Positions 42,514 to 52,204 of a stretch of DNA of 64,000 nucleotides are shown in pieces. Below the pieces are notes generated by a model, which saw nothing but the letters and a program-made list of their open reading frames with translations, did not search any database and had not been told where the DNA came from. A program made the translations under genes and the position numbers. This DNA comes from Nocardia farcinica. GTDB taxonomy: Bacteria; Actinomycetota; Actinomycetes; Mycobacteriales; Mycobacteriaceae. Position 1 is the first letter of the stretch. Each line of letters opens with the position of its first letter. The stretch is taken from NCBI RefSeq assembly GCF_001182745.1, contig NZ_LN868938.1, positions 310,001-374,000 on the forward strand, in the 5' to 3' direction.

Positions 42514-43713
42514 GTGAACTCACACGAGAGCCCTGCCATTCCGGGTGGCGGCGAACATCCGCCGAGTTGGAGACATCCGAAGATCATCGATGCCTTTTCA
42601 CCGTTGGACACGACCGACGCAAACAACCAGGCACAGAAGTACTTCGAGATCAGCCAACTCTGGGACCAGGGCGTGCGCACCTTCGCGCGTTCGATTCAGA
42701 ACTCGATCGCGCAGGCATGGTCGGGGGCGGCGGCGGAGGCGTCCAAGCAGAGCATCCAGGAGTACACCAAGAAGGCCGAGGAGCTGACGCCGGCGCTCAC
42801 CGAGTTGTCGGCCAGGGTGAACGAGGCTGCCGCGGCGATCACTCGGACGAAGAACGAACTTCCGGACCCGGTCGTGATCACGTGGACGTCTTGGCTGTGG
42901 CCGCCCAACAGGTTCGAATTGCAGCGGGAGCAGTCGCAGGAGGAGCAGGCCGCCCAAGCGGCGATGGATACGCACTATGTGAAGCCGTTCCAAGGGATCG
43001 ACAGTAGTATTCCCGTCCTGCCGACACCGGTGAGCCCCACCTCTTCCCCCGACATCACCGTTCCGCCCGGCCGGTTCGGCGGCGGTTCCGGTTCCGGTGA
43101 CGGTTCGGGTTCGGGCAACCCGTCGTCGAACGGTCCGGGCGGGGGCGATCAGCCGGGAAGCCCGTCCGGTCAAGAGGAGCAACCGCAGCCGGGGGAGGAG
43201 ACGGAACCGGCGGATCAGCAGGATGATTCGTCGACGAATCAGTCGTCGCAGGGCGATGATTCGACCGACCCGTCGAGCCAGGATCCCGCGTCGACCGATC
43301 CTGCCTCGACGAATCCGGCGGGGACGAACCCGAGTGATCCGGGGCGGACGGTGCCGAGTGGCTCGAATCCGTCGAGTCCGGGATCGGGGTCGCCGGGCAG
43401 CCCCGGGTCCGGCTCGCCGGGCAGTCCGGGTTCTGCGGCCACGCCGCAGCCGGGGCGCAGTATTCCGGGTGTGCCGGGCTCGGCGGTCGTACCGGGGCAG
43501 TCCGCCCCGGCGGCGGCCGCGGCGGCGGGCGGGGCGATGCGCGGGATGGGTGGCATGGGGATGGCCGGTGCGCCGGGGGCACGGGGCGGCGGCCAGGACG
43601 ACGACACGCACCAGATTCCGGATTATCTCGTGACGCAGGAGAACACCGACGAACTGCTCGGGGAGTTGCCGCCGACGGTTCCCGGCGGTGTGATCGGCGG
43701 GGACGCCGGGTGA
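42514..43713 (+). CDS. WXG/PPE-like type VII secretion substrate with Ser/Pro/Gly tail
   Basis: 399 residues. Residues about 30-150 are helical and include QNSIAQAWSGAAAEASKQSIQEYTKKAEEL, with WSG as the WXG turn, and a second long helix (LTELSARVNEAAAAITRTKN). After WLWPPNRFELQRE the chain becomes low complexity (QPSS, DDSTDPSSQDPASTDPAS..., GSPGSPGSG) for about 170 residues and ends QDDDTHQIPDYLVTQENTDELLGELPPTVPGGVIG, a tail I associate with actinobacterial T7SS-linked proteins. GTG 42514 with ATAAGG upstream is favoured; GTG 42481 overlaps the preceding gene. Confidence 0.7.
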   Translation: MNSHESPAIPGGGEHPPSWRHPKIIDAFSPLDTTDANNQAQKYFEISQLWDQGVRTFARSIQNSIAQAWSGAAAEASKQSIQEYTKKAEELTPALTELSARVNEAAAAITRTKNELPDPVVITWTSWLWPPNRFELQREQSQEEQAAQAAMDTHYVKPFQGIDSSIPVLPTPVSPTSSPDITVPPGRFGGGSGSGDGSGSGNPSSNGPGGGDQPGSPSGQEEQPQPGEETEPADQQDDSSTNQSSQGDDSTDPSSQDPASTDPASTNPAGTNPSDPGRTVPSGSNPSSPGSGSPGSPGSGSPGSPGSAATPQPGRSIPGVPGSAVVPGQSAPAAAAAAGGAMRGMGGMGMAGAPGARGGGQDDDTHQIPDYLVTQENTDELLGELPPTVPGGVIGGDAG

Positions 43714-43817
43714 CGGTGCGGTGGCAGTGGCGGTGACGTCGGAGATCGGGCATCGGCGCGGTGCCGGTGCGGGTGTGCACGACGGCGCGGGACGGCGCCG
43801 CCGAGAGGGGATGGGGT

Positions 43818-44588
43818 ATGTCCGAGTGGACTTGGGACACCGATGATTTCGCGGCGCTGTGGCTCGGGGACGCCCATGACCGCATCCCGGGTCCGCTGCG
43901 GCATCTGAGCCGGTTCGCGTTCCACGACGAGGCCGCCGCGCACCGGGTCGCGGTGCGCAACCGATACGGCGCCGACGAACTTGACGAGATCGCGGCCGCC
44001 CTGCGCACCCTGGCCGCCTCCGACATCCGGATCGAGATCCTGGGTGGGAGTTGCCGGCACCGCAACAGCACGGGACGCGACGATCTGCGCGAGTATCGGG
44101 TGCTCGGTGCCCGGGCGGGTCACCGCGCGGTGGTTCTCACGCAGCACGGCACCGAGACCGAGCACGGCCCGATCCGTCTGCGCGCCTTCGATGCCGACCA
44201 GCTCCCGGCCCGCCTCACCCAGGCCGTGCCCGCGTGCCGTCCGGGAAACGAGCGGCCGGAGACGTTCCACCCGGCCGATCTCCAGCCTAGGCGGGACGGC
44301 TACCTCCAGGACAACGCGCGCAACACTCCTCGCGAACGCTACCGCCGCCTGCTCGGCAGGCAAGCCGACGGTGGTGGCACCGCCGCCCTGCTGTCCGGCC
44401 CGCTGCACTCGGCGGTGCGACCGCTCGACGTGCTGCAGTGGTACGACATCACCGACGACGGCCGCTACACCGAGCACCGCGGCGCCCACATCACCGTCCG
44501 CCCGACGACCCCGGCCGAGCTGACCCGGCACTTCACCGACTGGATCACCACCACGCTGAACCGCCTGCACGCCGACGCCGACTACTGA
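43818..44588 (+). CDS. ESX secretion-associated chaperone EspG-like
   Basis: 256 residues. SEWTWDTDDFAALWLGDAHDRIPGPLRHLSRFAFHDEAAAHRVAVRNRY is the EspG-family N-terminus of Nocardia-type proteins. EspG proteins bind the tip of PE/PPE substrates in the cytosol and keep them soluble for ESX export. Placed directly after the PPE-like gene, its probable client. The later part (GPLHSAVRPLDVLQWYDITDDGRYTEHRGAHITVRPTTPAELTRHFTDWI) matches the fold's closing sheet and helix. ATG 43818 preceded by GAGAGGGGATGGGG. Confidence 0.75.
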   Translation: MSEWTWDTDDFAALWLGDAHDRIPGPLRHLSRFAFHDEAAAHRVAVRNRYGADELDEIAAALRTLAASDIRIEILGGSCRHRNSTGRDDLREYRVLGARAGHRAVVLTQHGTETEHGPIRLRAFDADQLPARLTQAVPACRPGNERPETFHPADLQPRRDGYLQDNARNTPRERYRRLLGRQADGGGTAALLSGPLHSAVRPLDVLQWYDITDDGRYTEHRGAHITVRPTTPAELTRHFTDWITTTLNRLHADADY

Positions 44589-44671
44589 CCGTCGCGTAGC
44601 GGCCCGAGGACGGGTGCGCACGCCGGACAGCCGATCGGTCGATGCCGCCCCCACGCGGGAGCGACTGTCCC

Positions 44672-45184
44672 TCAGCTGGTGCCGCGGAAGGCGTCGAGGA
44701 GTCCTCGATACAGAGCGGTGAACCGGGTGCGGGCGTCGCGCTGTTCGGCGGAGAGACCGTCGGTGGCGTCGGGAGCGTAGAGGATCAGGTGCACGTCCTC
44801 GGTGGGGTTCTCGGGCATCAGGTCGATGATCTGGCTGCCCTGGTCGGTGCCGGCGGGGACGCCGAAATCGGTGTCGGCGAGGGCGCGGATCTCGGTGAGC
44901 GCCTTGTCCAGTGCTTCGCGGGGCACCGTGCCGACGACCTCGCGGGGTTCGGTGCCGGGGTCGCGGTCGGGGGCGGTTGCGTCGGGACGGTGCACGGCGC
45001 GGCCGTCGGCGTAGACCTGCAGGTGTGGGCGCAGGTCGGTGCGCTGGCTCCAGCCCGCGGGCATGGTGGTCAGTGTGACCAGGGCGAAACCGGTTGCGGC
45101 CGGTTCGCTTTCGGCCGTGGCGACCGCGCCCGCGCTCGTCAGTGCCAGCGCCGCGACCAGCAGCGCCGACGCGATCCTTCGCAT
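44672..45184 (-). CDS. Secreted protein of unknown function
   Basis: 170 residues. MRRIASALLVAALALTSAGAVATAES is a signal peptide cleaved near ATA-ES. The mature part (FALVTLTTMPAGWSQRTDLRPHLQVYADGRAVHRPD ... REALDKALTEIRALADTDFGVP ... DQGSQIIDLMP ... DVHLILYAPDATDGLSAEQRDARTRFTALYRGLLDAF) has the look of a small sheet domain, with no Cys and no known catalytic motif. GAAGGGGA lies upstream of ATG 45184. I do not recognise the family. Confidence 0.68.
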   Translation of the reverse strand: MRRIASALLVAALALTSAGAVATAESEPAATGFALVTLTTMPAGWSQRTDLRPHLQVYADGRAVHRPDATAPDRDPGTEPREVVGTVPREALDKALTEIRALADTDFGVPAGTDQGSQIIDLMPENPTEDVHLILYAPDATDGLSAEQRDARTRFTALYRGLLDAFRGTS

Positions 45185-45207
45185 GTCATGTCCCCTTCTC
45201 GATGAGG

Positions 45208-45293
45208 CCCGCCCCAGGTCGGGGCGGGTGCGCGCTCGGCGCGGCATAGATCATGACAGGACCGGGGCCGCCGCGCCCGCCGCGCGGCGGGCG
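45208..45293 (-). terminator. Two hairpins after the metallopeptidase gene
   Basis: CGCCCGCC-GCGC-GGCGGGCG (45274-45293) begins two bases past the metallopeptidase stop and is the likely terminator. CCCGCCCC-AGGTC-GGGGCGGG (45208-45228) lies 24 bases before the next minus-strand start and could be a second terminator or a leader hairpin. Confidence 0.6.
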
Positions 45294-45295
45294 TG

Positions 45296-46222
45296 TCAGC
45301 GCAGCGCGGGCGGGTTGTTCAGGTCGCTCGCGGAGTAGGTGTCGCAGGCGTCGACCCGGCCGGTGCGGTAGCCGGTGAGGAACCACTTCTGGCGCTGGTC
45401 GGAGGAGCCGTGCGTCCAGGCCTCGGGGTTCACCCGGCCCTGGGCGGCGCGCTGGATGCGGTCGTCGCCGACGGCGGAGGCGGCGGAGAGGGCGTCGCGG
45501 ATGTCGGTGTCGGTGAGCGGCCGCAAGAAGGGCTCGCTGCTGCCGGGGGCGGGTGTCTTGTCGGCGTAGTGGGCCCACAGGCCCGCGTAGCAGTCGGCCT
45601 GGAGTTCGGTGCGGACGGCGCCGGAGTCGGCCCCGCGCGGATCCTGCTGGGCGCGGCCGAGGTCGCCGAGCTGGTTCTGGATGTGGTGGCCGACCTCGTG
45701 GGCGACGACGTACTCCTGGGCCAGCGGGCCGCCGCTGGAGCCGAAGCGGTCGACGAGCTCCTGGAAGAAGCTGACGTCGAAGTAGGCGGTCTGGTCGGCG
45801 GGGCAGTAGAACGGACCCACCTCGCTGGTGGCGTTGCCGCAGCCGGTGGCGACGGCGCCGGAGAACAGGCGCAGCTTCGGCTCGGAGTAGCGCACGCCGG
45901 TCTGTTCGGGCAGCTCGCCCGCCCACACGGCGTCGAGGCTCTGCGCGGTGAGCACGACGCGGCAGTCGACGTAGCGGTTGGCGTCGGCGCCGGTGCGGCA
46001 GTGTTCGGGGGTGCCCGCGGTGCCGGGCTGGACCTGCCCGTTGTCCTGCGCGCCGGTGAACTGGCCCAGGACCGAGCCGGGGTCGCCGCCGAGCAGCAGC
46101 GTGATCACCAGCAGGATGAGGCCGCCCGCACCGCCGCCGAGCGCGAGCTTGCCGCCCATGCCGGGACCGCCGCCGGAGGACGCCCGGTCCGGGTCGATCT
46201 GCAGGCCTTCGTTGAAGGTCAT
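45296..46222 (-). CDS. Neutral zinc metallopeptidase (YpfJ type)
   Basis: 308 residues. A cytoplasmic Gly-rich N-terminus and one membrane helix (about 30-47) precede an outer peptidase domain with YVVAHEVGHHIQNQLG (HEXXH, zinc ligands) and QADCYAGLWAHYA carrying the third-ligand region. GPFYCPADQTAYFDVSFFQEL is the conserved block before it. This is the YpfJ/KPN_00809 group; substrates are unknown. ATG 46222 gives the family start MTFNEGLQID. Divergent from aspS. Confidence 0.86.
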   Translation of the reverse strand: MTFNEGLQIDPDRASSGGGPGMGGKLALGGGAGGLILLVITLLLGGDPGSVLGQFTGAQDNGQVQPGTAGTPEHCRTGADANRYVDCRVVLTAQSLDAVWAGELPEQTGVRYSEPKLRLFSGAVATGCGNATSEVGPFYCPADQTAYFDVSFFQELVDRFGSSGGPLAQEYVVAHEVGHHIQNQLGDLGRAQQDPRGADSGAVRTELQADCYAGLWAHYADKTPAPGSSEPFLRPLTDTDIRDALSAASAVGDDRIQRAAQGRVNPEAWTHGSSDQRQKWFLTGYRTGRVDACDTYSASDLNNPPALR

Positions 46223-46409
46223 CGCTGTCGCTTTCTGTTCTGCCACGCCGCTGCCCCGCGGGATACCCCGCCGGTGGGAGCCCATTCGGCTACAGCTTGA
46301 CACGGGCCCGGCCGATATCGGTTTCCACTCGCCGATCGTGTCTCACTACGATGGCAAGCGCACCTGGTCGACGCCCGTACCGGTGTGAGAAATCGTCGAA
46401 AGGAATCCC

Positions 46410-48203
46410 GTGCTGCGCACCCACTTGGCTGGTTCGCTGCGAAGCGAGCATGCCGGTCAGACCGTCACCCTCACCGGATGGGTGGCCCGGCGGCGCGACC
46501 ACGGTGGGGTGATCTTCATCGATCTGCGCGACGCCTCGGGGGTGTCGCAGGCGGTGTTCCGCGAGGGCGAGGCCGCCGAACAGGCGCATCGGCTGCGCGC
46601 GGAGTACTGCGTGCGGGTCACCGGCGTGGTCGAGCAGCGGCCCGACGGCAACGAGAACCCGGAACTGCCGACCGGGCAGATCGAGGTGAACGTCCGCGAG
46701 CTCGAGGTGCTCAACGAGAGCGCGCCGCTGCCGTTCCAGCTCGACGAGCAGCCCGGCGAGGAGGCCCGCCTCAAGCACCGCTACCTGGACCTGCGCCGCG
46801 AGGGCCCTGCCCATGCCATCCGGCTGCGCTCCAAGGTCAACGCCGCTGCCCGCGAGGTGCTGGCCCGGCACGAGTTCGTCGAGGTGGAGACCCCGACGCT
46901 GACCAAGTCCACGCCCGAGGGCGCGCGTGACTTCCTGGTGCCCGCGCGCCTGCAGCCGGGCAACTTCTACGCGCTGCCGCAGAGCCCGCAGCTGTTCAAG
47001 CAGCTGCTCATGGTGGGCGGCATCGAACGGTACTTCCAGATCGCCCGCTGCTACCGCGACGAGGACTTCCGCGCCGACCGGCAGCCGGAGTTCACCCAGC
47101 TCGACATCGAGATGAGCTTCGTGGAGCAGGCCGACGTGATCCTGCTCGCCGAGGAGATCCTGGTCGCGCTGTGGAAGCTGATCGGCTACGAGATCCCGAC
47201 CCCGATCCCGCACATGACCTACGCCGAGGCGATGCGCCGCTTCGGTTCCGACAAGCCCGACCTGCGGTTCGGCGTCGAGATCACCGAGTGCACCGAGTAC
47301 TTCAAGGACACCCCGTTCCGGGTGTTCCAGGCGCCCTACGTCGGCGCCGTGGTGATGCCCGGTGGGGCGAGCCAGCCGCGGCGCCAGCTCGACGCCTGGC
47401 AGGAGTGGGCCAAGCAGCGCGGGGCGAAGGGCCTGGCGTATGTGCTGGTCAACGAGGACGGCAGCCTCGGAGGTCCGGTCGCCAAGAACCTCAGCGACGC
47501 CGAACGCGAGGGGCTGGCCAAGCACGTGGGCGCGGAGCCGGGCGACTGCGTCTTCTTCGCCGCGGGCCCGGCCAAGGCGCAGCGCGCGCTGCTCGGCGCG
47601 GCGCGCGGGGAGATCGCGCGCAAGGTCGGCCTGATCGACGAGAACGCCTGGTCGTTCGTGTGGATCGTGGACGCGCCGTTGTTCGAGCCCGCCGACGACG
47701 CGACCGCCAGCGGTGACGTCGCGCTCGGGCACTCGGCGTGGACGGCCGTGCATCACGCGTTCACTTCGCCCAAGCCGGAGTCGCTGGACACCTTCGACAC
47801 CGACCCGGGGTCGGCGTTGGCCTACGCCTACGACATCGTCTGCAACGGCAACGAGATCGGTGGCGGCTCGATCCGTATCCACCGCCGTGACGTGCAGGAG
47901 CGGGTGTTCAAGGTGATGGGTATCGGCGAGCAGGAGGCGCAGGAGAAGTTCGGCTTCCTGCTGGACGCCTTCGCCTACGGCGCGCCCCCGCACGGCGGCA
48001 TCGCCTTCGGCTGGGACCGCATCGTCGCGCTGCTGGCGGGACTGGACTCGATCCGCGAGGTGATCGCCTTCCCGAAGACCGGCGGCGGCGTCGACCCGCT
48101 CACCGACGCGCCCGCCCCGATCACCGCGCAGCAGCGCAAGGAGGCGGGGCTGGACGCCAAGCCGGAACAGGCCGAGGCGAAGAAGGCCGAACAGGCGGGC
48201 TGA
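46410..48203 (+). CDS. aspS: Aspartyl-tRNA synthetase (bacterial type)
   Basis: 597-residue class IIb synthetase. N-terminal OB fold ([24 protein letters not shown]), motif 1 [23 protein letters not shown], motif 2 [29 protein letters not shown], the bacterial GAD insertion and motif 3 [15 protein letters not shown]. Actinobacterial AspRS often charges both tRNA-Asp and tRNA-Asn, with GatCAB correcting the latter; no AsnRS is visible here. GTG 46410 with AAAGGAA upstream. The last 25 residues are Ala/Glu/Lys-rich. A strong hairpin follows. Confidence 0.95.
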   Translation: MLRTHLAGSLRSEHAGQTVTLTGWVARRRDHGGVIFIDLRDASGVSQAVFREGEAAEQAHRLRAEYCVRVTGVVEQRPDGNENPELPTGQIEVNVRELEVLNESAPLPFQLDEQPGEEARLKHRYLDLRREGPAHAIRLRSKVNAAAREVLARHEFVEVETPTLTKSTPEGARDFLVPARLQPGNFYALPQSPQLFKQLLMVGGIERYFQIARCYRDEDFRADRQPEFTQLDIEMSFVEQADVILLAEEILVALWKLIGYEIPTPIPHMTYAEAMRRFGSDKPDLRFGVEITECTEYFKDTPFRVFQAPYVGAVVMPGGASQPRRQLDAWQEWAKQRGAKGLAYVLVNEDGSLGGPVAKNLSDAEREGLAKHVGAEPGDCVFFAAGPAKAQRALLGAARGEIARKVGLIDENAWSFVWIVDAPLFEPADDATASGDVALGHSAWTAVHHAFTSPKPESLDTFDTDPGSALAYAYDIVCNGNEIGGGSIRIHRRDVQERVFKVMGIGEQEAQEKFGFLLDAFAYGAPPHGGIAFGWDRIVALLAGLDSIREVIAFPKTGGGVDPLTDAPAPITAQQRKEAGLDAKPEQAEAKKAEQAG

Positions 48204-48216
48204 GGCCCCCACGACG

Positions 48217-48253
48217 GAATCGGCCGCGGCCCCGGACGGGTCGCGGCCGATTC
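48217..48253. terminator. Bidirectional hairpin between aspS and convergent membrane gene
   Basis: GAATCGGCCGCG pairs perfectly with CGCGGCCGATTC over a 13-base loop. It lies 14 bases after aspS and 23 bases before the stop of the minus-strand gene. Confidence 0.7.
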
Positions 48254-48275
48254 GCGGTAGCGCGACGGAAGCGCC

Positions 48276-49094
48276 TCAGGCGGGAACCAGTGTGCCGCCG
48301 GTGAGACCCCGGTAGGCGTAGGTGACCGCGAGCACGCACACCGGTCCGGCGAACAGCACACCGATGCCGCAGGCCAGCAGGCCGAGCAGGGTGATCACCA
48401 CGACCGACAGCGCGAGCAGCAGCACCTGCACCGGGTTGCGGGCCACGAGCATCGCGCTGGCGCGGAGGGCATCGATCGGGCCCAGATCCTGGTCGACGAC
48501 GAAGTGCAGCGAGAACATGCACAGCACGCCCACAGCCAGGCCGGGCAACACGCACAGGGCGAGGCCCAGCCACGTCCCCAGGAACGCCAGCAGCGCGGTG
48601 AGCAGCACGTTGCCCGCGTTGAGGACCTGGAAGAAGGAGCCGAAAACGGGTTTGACGCCGTCTGTTTCGTGCAGCGCGCCGCGCACCATCGCCGCCTGCA
48701 ACAGCCACAGCCCGACCATCACCGCCAGGAACAGCAACACCAGCGACAGCAGCGAATTCGGCTCGAAGGTCTGCACCACCAACAGGAAGGTCAGGTAGAT
48801 GACCACGCCGACGGCCGTAACAGCAAGCCACGGAGCCATATTCGACCGGAACTTCTCCAGTCCGTAGCTGATCGCGTTGCCGACGTCCAACGTGGCGGGT
48901 GCGGCGAGTTGCTGATAGCCGTACACCGGCTGGTCGGCGGGCGCGGAGCCGGGCGGGCCGTACTGCGGACCCGGCGTCGGCGCCCCCTGCGGCGGCGGAA
49001 GGTTCGGCGGCGAACCGGGGTGAGGGTCGCCACCTCGCACCGAGGCGTCGCCTCCGGCCGGATCCTTCGGTGCGGAGGACGGTGTGTCGGTCAC
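48276..49094 (-). CDS. Polytopic membrane protein with Pro-rich N-terminus
   Basis: 272 residues. The first 75 are Pro/Gly/Asp-rich (GDPHPGSPPNLPPPQGAPTPGPQYGPPGS). After DVGNAISYGLEKFRSNMAPWL come about six membrane segments, including SLLSLVLLFLAVMVGLWLLQAAMV and GTWLGLALCVLPGLAVGVLCMF. The pattern resembles DUF975/glycerophosphodiester-phosphodiesterase-type membrane domains of actinobacteria, but a precise family is not assigned. GTG 49094 with GAAAGG upstream; longer starts enter non-conserved sequence. Confidence 0.68.
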   Translation of the reverse strand: MTDTPSSAPKDPAGGDASVRGGDPHPGSPPNLPPPQGAPTPGPQYGPPGSAPADQPVYGYQQLAAPATLDVGNAISYGLEKFRSNMAPWLAVTAVGVVIYLTFLLVVQTFEPNSLLSLVLLFLAVMVGLWLLQAAMVRGALHETDGVKPVFGSFFQVLNAGNVLLTALLAFLGTWLGLALCVLPGLAVGVLCMFSLHFVVDQDLGPIDALRASAMLVARNPVQVLLLALSVVVITLLGLLACGIGVLFAGPVCVLAVTYAYRGLTGGTLVPA

Positions 49095-49300
49095 AGTCGT
49101 AGACCTTTCCGGACAACTGGTTTGCGAAGTGGCGCAGAGCAGTTCACGATGAGAAAACCGGACGCGTGCGATGGTGTCAAGGTGGACCCGACCCACTCGA
49201 TCGTGTCCGCGCAGCAACACCAGGTGGACACGCCGAGCGACGCGGAAAGGTTGTGTAACCGCTCGCTAGAAGTGACCCGAAGCGAGTAGCTTGAGAGGCG

Positions 49301-50470
49301 ATGACTGCACTATTGGCCGAACGCGCCGCCGACGTCGTGTCCGCAGCACAGCAGTTGCTCACCAAGCGAATGGGTGCTCCGGTGAAGCTGAGCGATCCGA
49401 TCGAACTCAGCGGAAGTGGTAGGACGACGGTCCTACGTGTGCGTGTCGCGGAGAACGCTTTCTCGCTACCGCGGACGCTGATCGTCAAGCAGGTGCGCGG
49501 CGGTGCCCAGGACCGCACCACGGGCGGGCTGGCGCCGGGCGTGGCCAGCGTCGACTCGGCGTTCCTGCGCGAAGCGGTCTCCTACCAGTTCACCACCTCG
49601 CTCGGCCGGGACCAGCGTCCGGGCGCCTACCTGATCGCCTACAGCCTGCCCGACCGGCTGTTGATCCTGTCCGATCTCGGCGAGAACGCGGGCCTCACGG
49701 CGGTGCTGCGCTCCGGCGCCGAACCCGCCACCCGCAACGCGCTGATGGCGTTCGCGCAGGCGCTGGGCCGCATGCACGCGGCGACCGTGGGTCGCGAGGC
49801 CGACTTCGTGGCGCTGCTGCGCCGGGTGGACGTGGTGCACCGGGTCGACGGCATCGCCCAGCAGGCCGAGGCCGCCGTGGCGGAAGTGCCGCGCCTGTTG
49901 CAGCGGGAGCTGGGCTTGACGGTGCCGGTCGAGATCGCCGAGCGGATCGTCCGCGGTAACCGGCTGTTCTCGGCCGGGCGGTTCCGGGCGTTCAGCCCGT
50001 CGGACCTGTGCCCGGACAACGTGATGCTCAACAACGACGGCGCCCGGTTCCTCGACTACGAGTGGGGCGGTTTCCGCGACGCGACCCTCGACATCGCGTA
50101 CGCGCTGGTGTCGTTCCCCGGGTGCCTGTGCGACGTGGAGCTGTCGCGGGAACGGGCCAGGCAGATGGTGGAGGCGTGGCGCGCCGAGGTGGTCGGGGTG
50201 TTCCCCGCGCTGGCCGACGACGCCGTGCTGGCCGAGCGGATCCTGGAGGCGCGCCTGATCTGGGTGTGGCTGACGACCTACTGGTTCCTGCCCGCCGACC
50301 ACACCCGCATCGCCGCCGCGCGGGAGCACGGGTTGTCGGTGCCGCGGTCGGCGGCGCTGATCAACCGCTGGGCGGCTCTGGCCGAGGACGCGCGCTGCAC
50401 CGGCGACGACGTCATAGGGGATTTCGCCGACGAGGTCTCGGCGATGCTGGAGGAACGCTGGGCCGAGTGA
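49301..50470 (+). CDS. Kinase-like (aminoglycoside phosphotransferase fold) protein
   Basis: 389 residues. The N-lobe has TVLRVRVAE and LPRTLIVKQV (Lys equivalent of the ATP-binding lysine). The catalytic segment FSPSDLCPDNVMLNNDGARFLDYEWGGFRDATLDIAYAL follows the APH pattern HxDxxxxN ... DxE, with the first His replaced by Pro-Ser but Asp, Asn and the DYEW metal-binding Asp kept. Small-molecule kinase activity is possible; substrate unknown, and antibiotic resistance should not be assumed. Begins after a 206-base gap with no other gene. Convergent with phoD, three bases between stops. Confidence 0.7.
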   Translation: MTALLAERAADVVSAAQQLLTKRMGAPVKLSDPIELSGSGRTTVLRVRVAENAFSLPRTLIVKQVRGGAQDRTTGGLAPGVASVDSAFLREAVSYQFTTSLGRDQRPGAYLIAYSLPDRLLILSDLGENAGLTAVLRSGAEPATRNALMAFAQALGRMHAATVGREADFVALLRRVDVVHRVDGIAQQAEAAVAEVPRLLQRELGLTVPVEIAERIVRGNRLFSAGRFRAFSPSDLCPDNVMLNNDGARFLDYEWGGFRDATLDIAYALVSFPGCLCDVELSRERARQMVEAWRAEVVGVFPALADDAVLAERILEARLIWVWLTTYWFLPADHTRIAAAREHGLSVPRSAALINRWAALAEDARCTGDDVIGDFADEVSAMLEERWAE

Positions 50471-50473
50471 GGC

Positions 50474-52105
50474 TCAGGCGACCGGTCCCGGCTGGGGCTG
50501 GACGCGCCCTCCCGCGGGTACCGCGAACGAGGCACCGTGCCGGACCGGGGACGCCGGGTCGTCGACGTTCAGGAGGTAGAACCAGTCCATCTGGGTGCGG
50601 TCCGCGGTCACGTCGAGCACGCCGTAGCCGTGCGATTCGAGTTCGACGTAGCGCAGGTGGTGGTTGGCGGCCTTGATCGCCTCCTCCACCGGTACCGCGG
50701 CCGTGCGGGGCGGTGCCTTCAGCAGTTCGCCGATGCTCGCCGAGGTGACCGACGGCACGACGAACTCCGCGCCGGCGGTCGGGCCGCCCGGATAGTTCGC
50801 GGCATCCACGGGGAGGTCGGCGGCCCAGGAGGAGTGGATGTCGCCGGTCAGGAACACCACGTCGCCGACCCTGTTCTCGGTGATGGCCCGGAACAGCCGC
50901 TGCCGGTCGGCGGTGTAGCCGTCCCACTGGTCGGCGTTGACCGGTGCGCCCGCGCGCGGCACGCCGAGCACAGCGGTGAGTGCCTCGGTGGTGGCCGGTT
51001 CCAGCGGCGGGAACAGCAGGGGCGCGATCATCACCGAGTTGCCCACCAGCTTCCACCGCACCGGCGCGGTGGTGAGCCCCGCGGTGAGCCATTCGAGTTG
51101 CTCGCGGCCGGTGATGGTGCGTTCGGGGTCGTCCACCGAGCGCCACTGCGCGCCGGGGACGACCTCCTCGTCGCGGTAGCTGCGCAGGTCGAGCATGGAC
51201 AGTTCGGCCAAATCGCCGAACCGGAGCCGGCGGTAGATCCGCACCTCGTCGCCGGTCCCGCCCGCTCGCACCGGCATCCATTCCAGATAGGCGCGGGCGG
51301 AGGCGGCGCGGCGGTCGGCCCAGTCACCCTCGGTGGCCGGGTCGTGGTTGCCGGCGCCGCCCGACCAGGAGTTGTCGGCGGATTCGTGGTCGTCCCAGGT
51401 GCAGATGAACGGCAACCGGGCGTGCAGGGCGGCCAGGTCGGGGTCGGTCTTGTACTGGCCGTGCCGGACGCGGTAGTCGGCCAGGGTGCGGATCTCGTGC
51501 GCGGGTTCGTGGGCGCGCAGCCCGGTCCCGTATTCGCCGCGGGCGTACTCGTAGAGGTAGTCGCCGAGGTGGACGATCGCGTCGAGGTCGTCGCGCGTGG
51601 CCAGGTGCCGGTAGGCGCCGAACCAGCCCGCTTCCCAGTTCGCGCACGACACGACGCCGAAACGCAGCCGCTCGGGGGAGGCGTCGGCGGCGGGGGCGGT
51701 GCGGGTGCGGCCGGTGGGGGAGTGCTGGCCGAAGGCGGTGAACCGGTAGAAGTAGTCGCGCGCGGGCGCCAGGCCGGTGACGTCGATCTTCACGGTGTGG
51801 TCGGTGTCGGCGGTCGTCACGACGGTGCCGGACGCCGCCACCTGGGTGAACCGCTCGTCGCGGGCGAGTTCCCAGTGCACGGCCGCGGGTTCCCCGGCCC
51901 CGGAACCGGGCAGCGCCTCGTCGGAGACGGTGACGCGGGTCCAGATCACGACGCCGGTGGGCAGCGGGTCGCCCGAGGCGACCCCGTGCCGGAACACCGG
52001 GCCCGCGGCCCGCGCGCCCGGGGCGATCGATACCGCGGTGACGGCGGCTGCGACCGCGCCGCCCTTGAACAGCGTGCGACGGGCGAACGATTCCTTCTCG
52101 GCCAC
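50474..52105 (-). CDS. phoD: Alkaline phosphatase D (PhoD), Tat-exported
   Basis: 543 residues. A Tat signal [26 protein letters not shown] leads into the PhoD N-terminal sheet domain ([22 protein letters not shown]) and the metal-dependent phosphoesterase domain: [46 protein letters not shown], and [16 protein letters not shown], which hold the Fe/Ca ligands. PhoD hydrolyses phosphodiesters outside the cell, often under phosphate limitation. GTG 52105 starts just before the twin-Arg motif; a much longer in-frame extension runs antisense to rarA and is spurious. Confidence 0.88.
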   Translation of the reverse strand: MAEKESFARRTLFKGGAVAAAVTAVSIAPGARAAGPVFRHGVASGDPLPTGVVIWTRVTVSDEALPGSGAGEPAAVHWELARDERFTQVAASGTVVTTADTDHTVKIDVTGLAPARDYFYRFTAFGQHSPTGRTRTAPAADASPERLRFGVVSCANWEAGWFGAYRHLATRDDLDAIVHLGDYLYEYARGEYGTGLRAHEPAHEIRTLADYRVRHGQYKTDPDLAALHARLPFICTWDDHESADNSWSGGAGNHDPATEGDWADRRAASARAYLEWMPVRAGGTGDEVRIYRRLRFGDLAELSMLDLRSYRDEEVVPGAQWRSVDDPERTITGREQLEWLTAGLTTAPVRWKLVGNSVMIAPLLFPPLEPATTEALTAVLGVPRAGAPVNADQWDGYTADRQRLFRAITENRVGDVVFLTGDIHSSWAADLPVDAANYPGGPTAGAEFVVPSVTSASIGELLKAPPRTAAVPVEEAIKAANHHLRYVELESHGYGVLDVTADRTQMDWFYLLNVDDPASPVRHGASFAVPAGGRVQPQPGPVA

Positions 52106-52204
52106 GGCACAGATCCCAGCCGATGCCGTCCGCGCTCGCAAATCGGGCGGTGTGCGGGGAGGTTGCGCACGGTGCTGTCGGCGCGCGCCGGTACGGTCGA
52201 AAAC

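Noticed and set aside
49301..50470. Aminoglycoside resistance gene
   Set aside because: The fold matches the APH/choline-kinase group, but the canonical catalytic His-x-Asp context is altered and the group includes many unrelated kinases.
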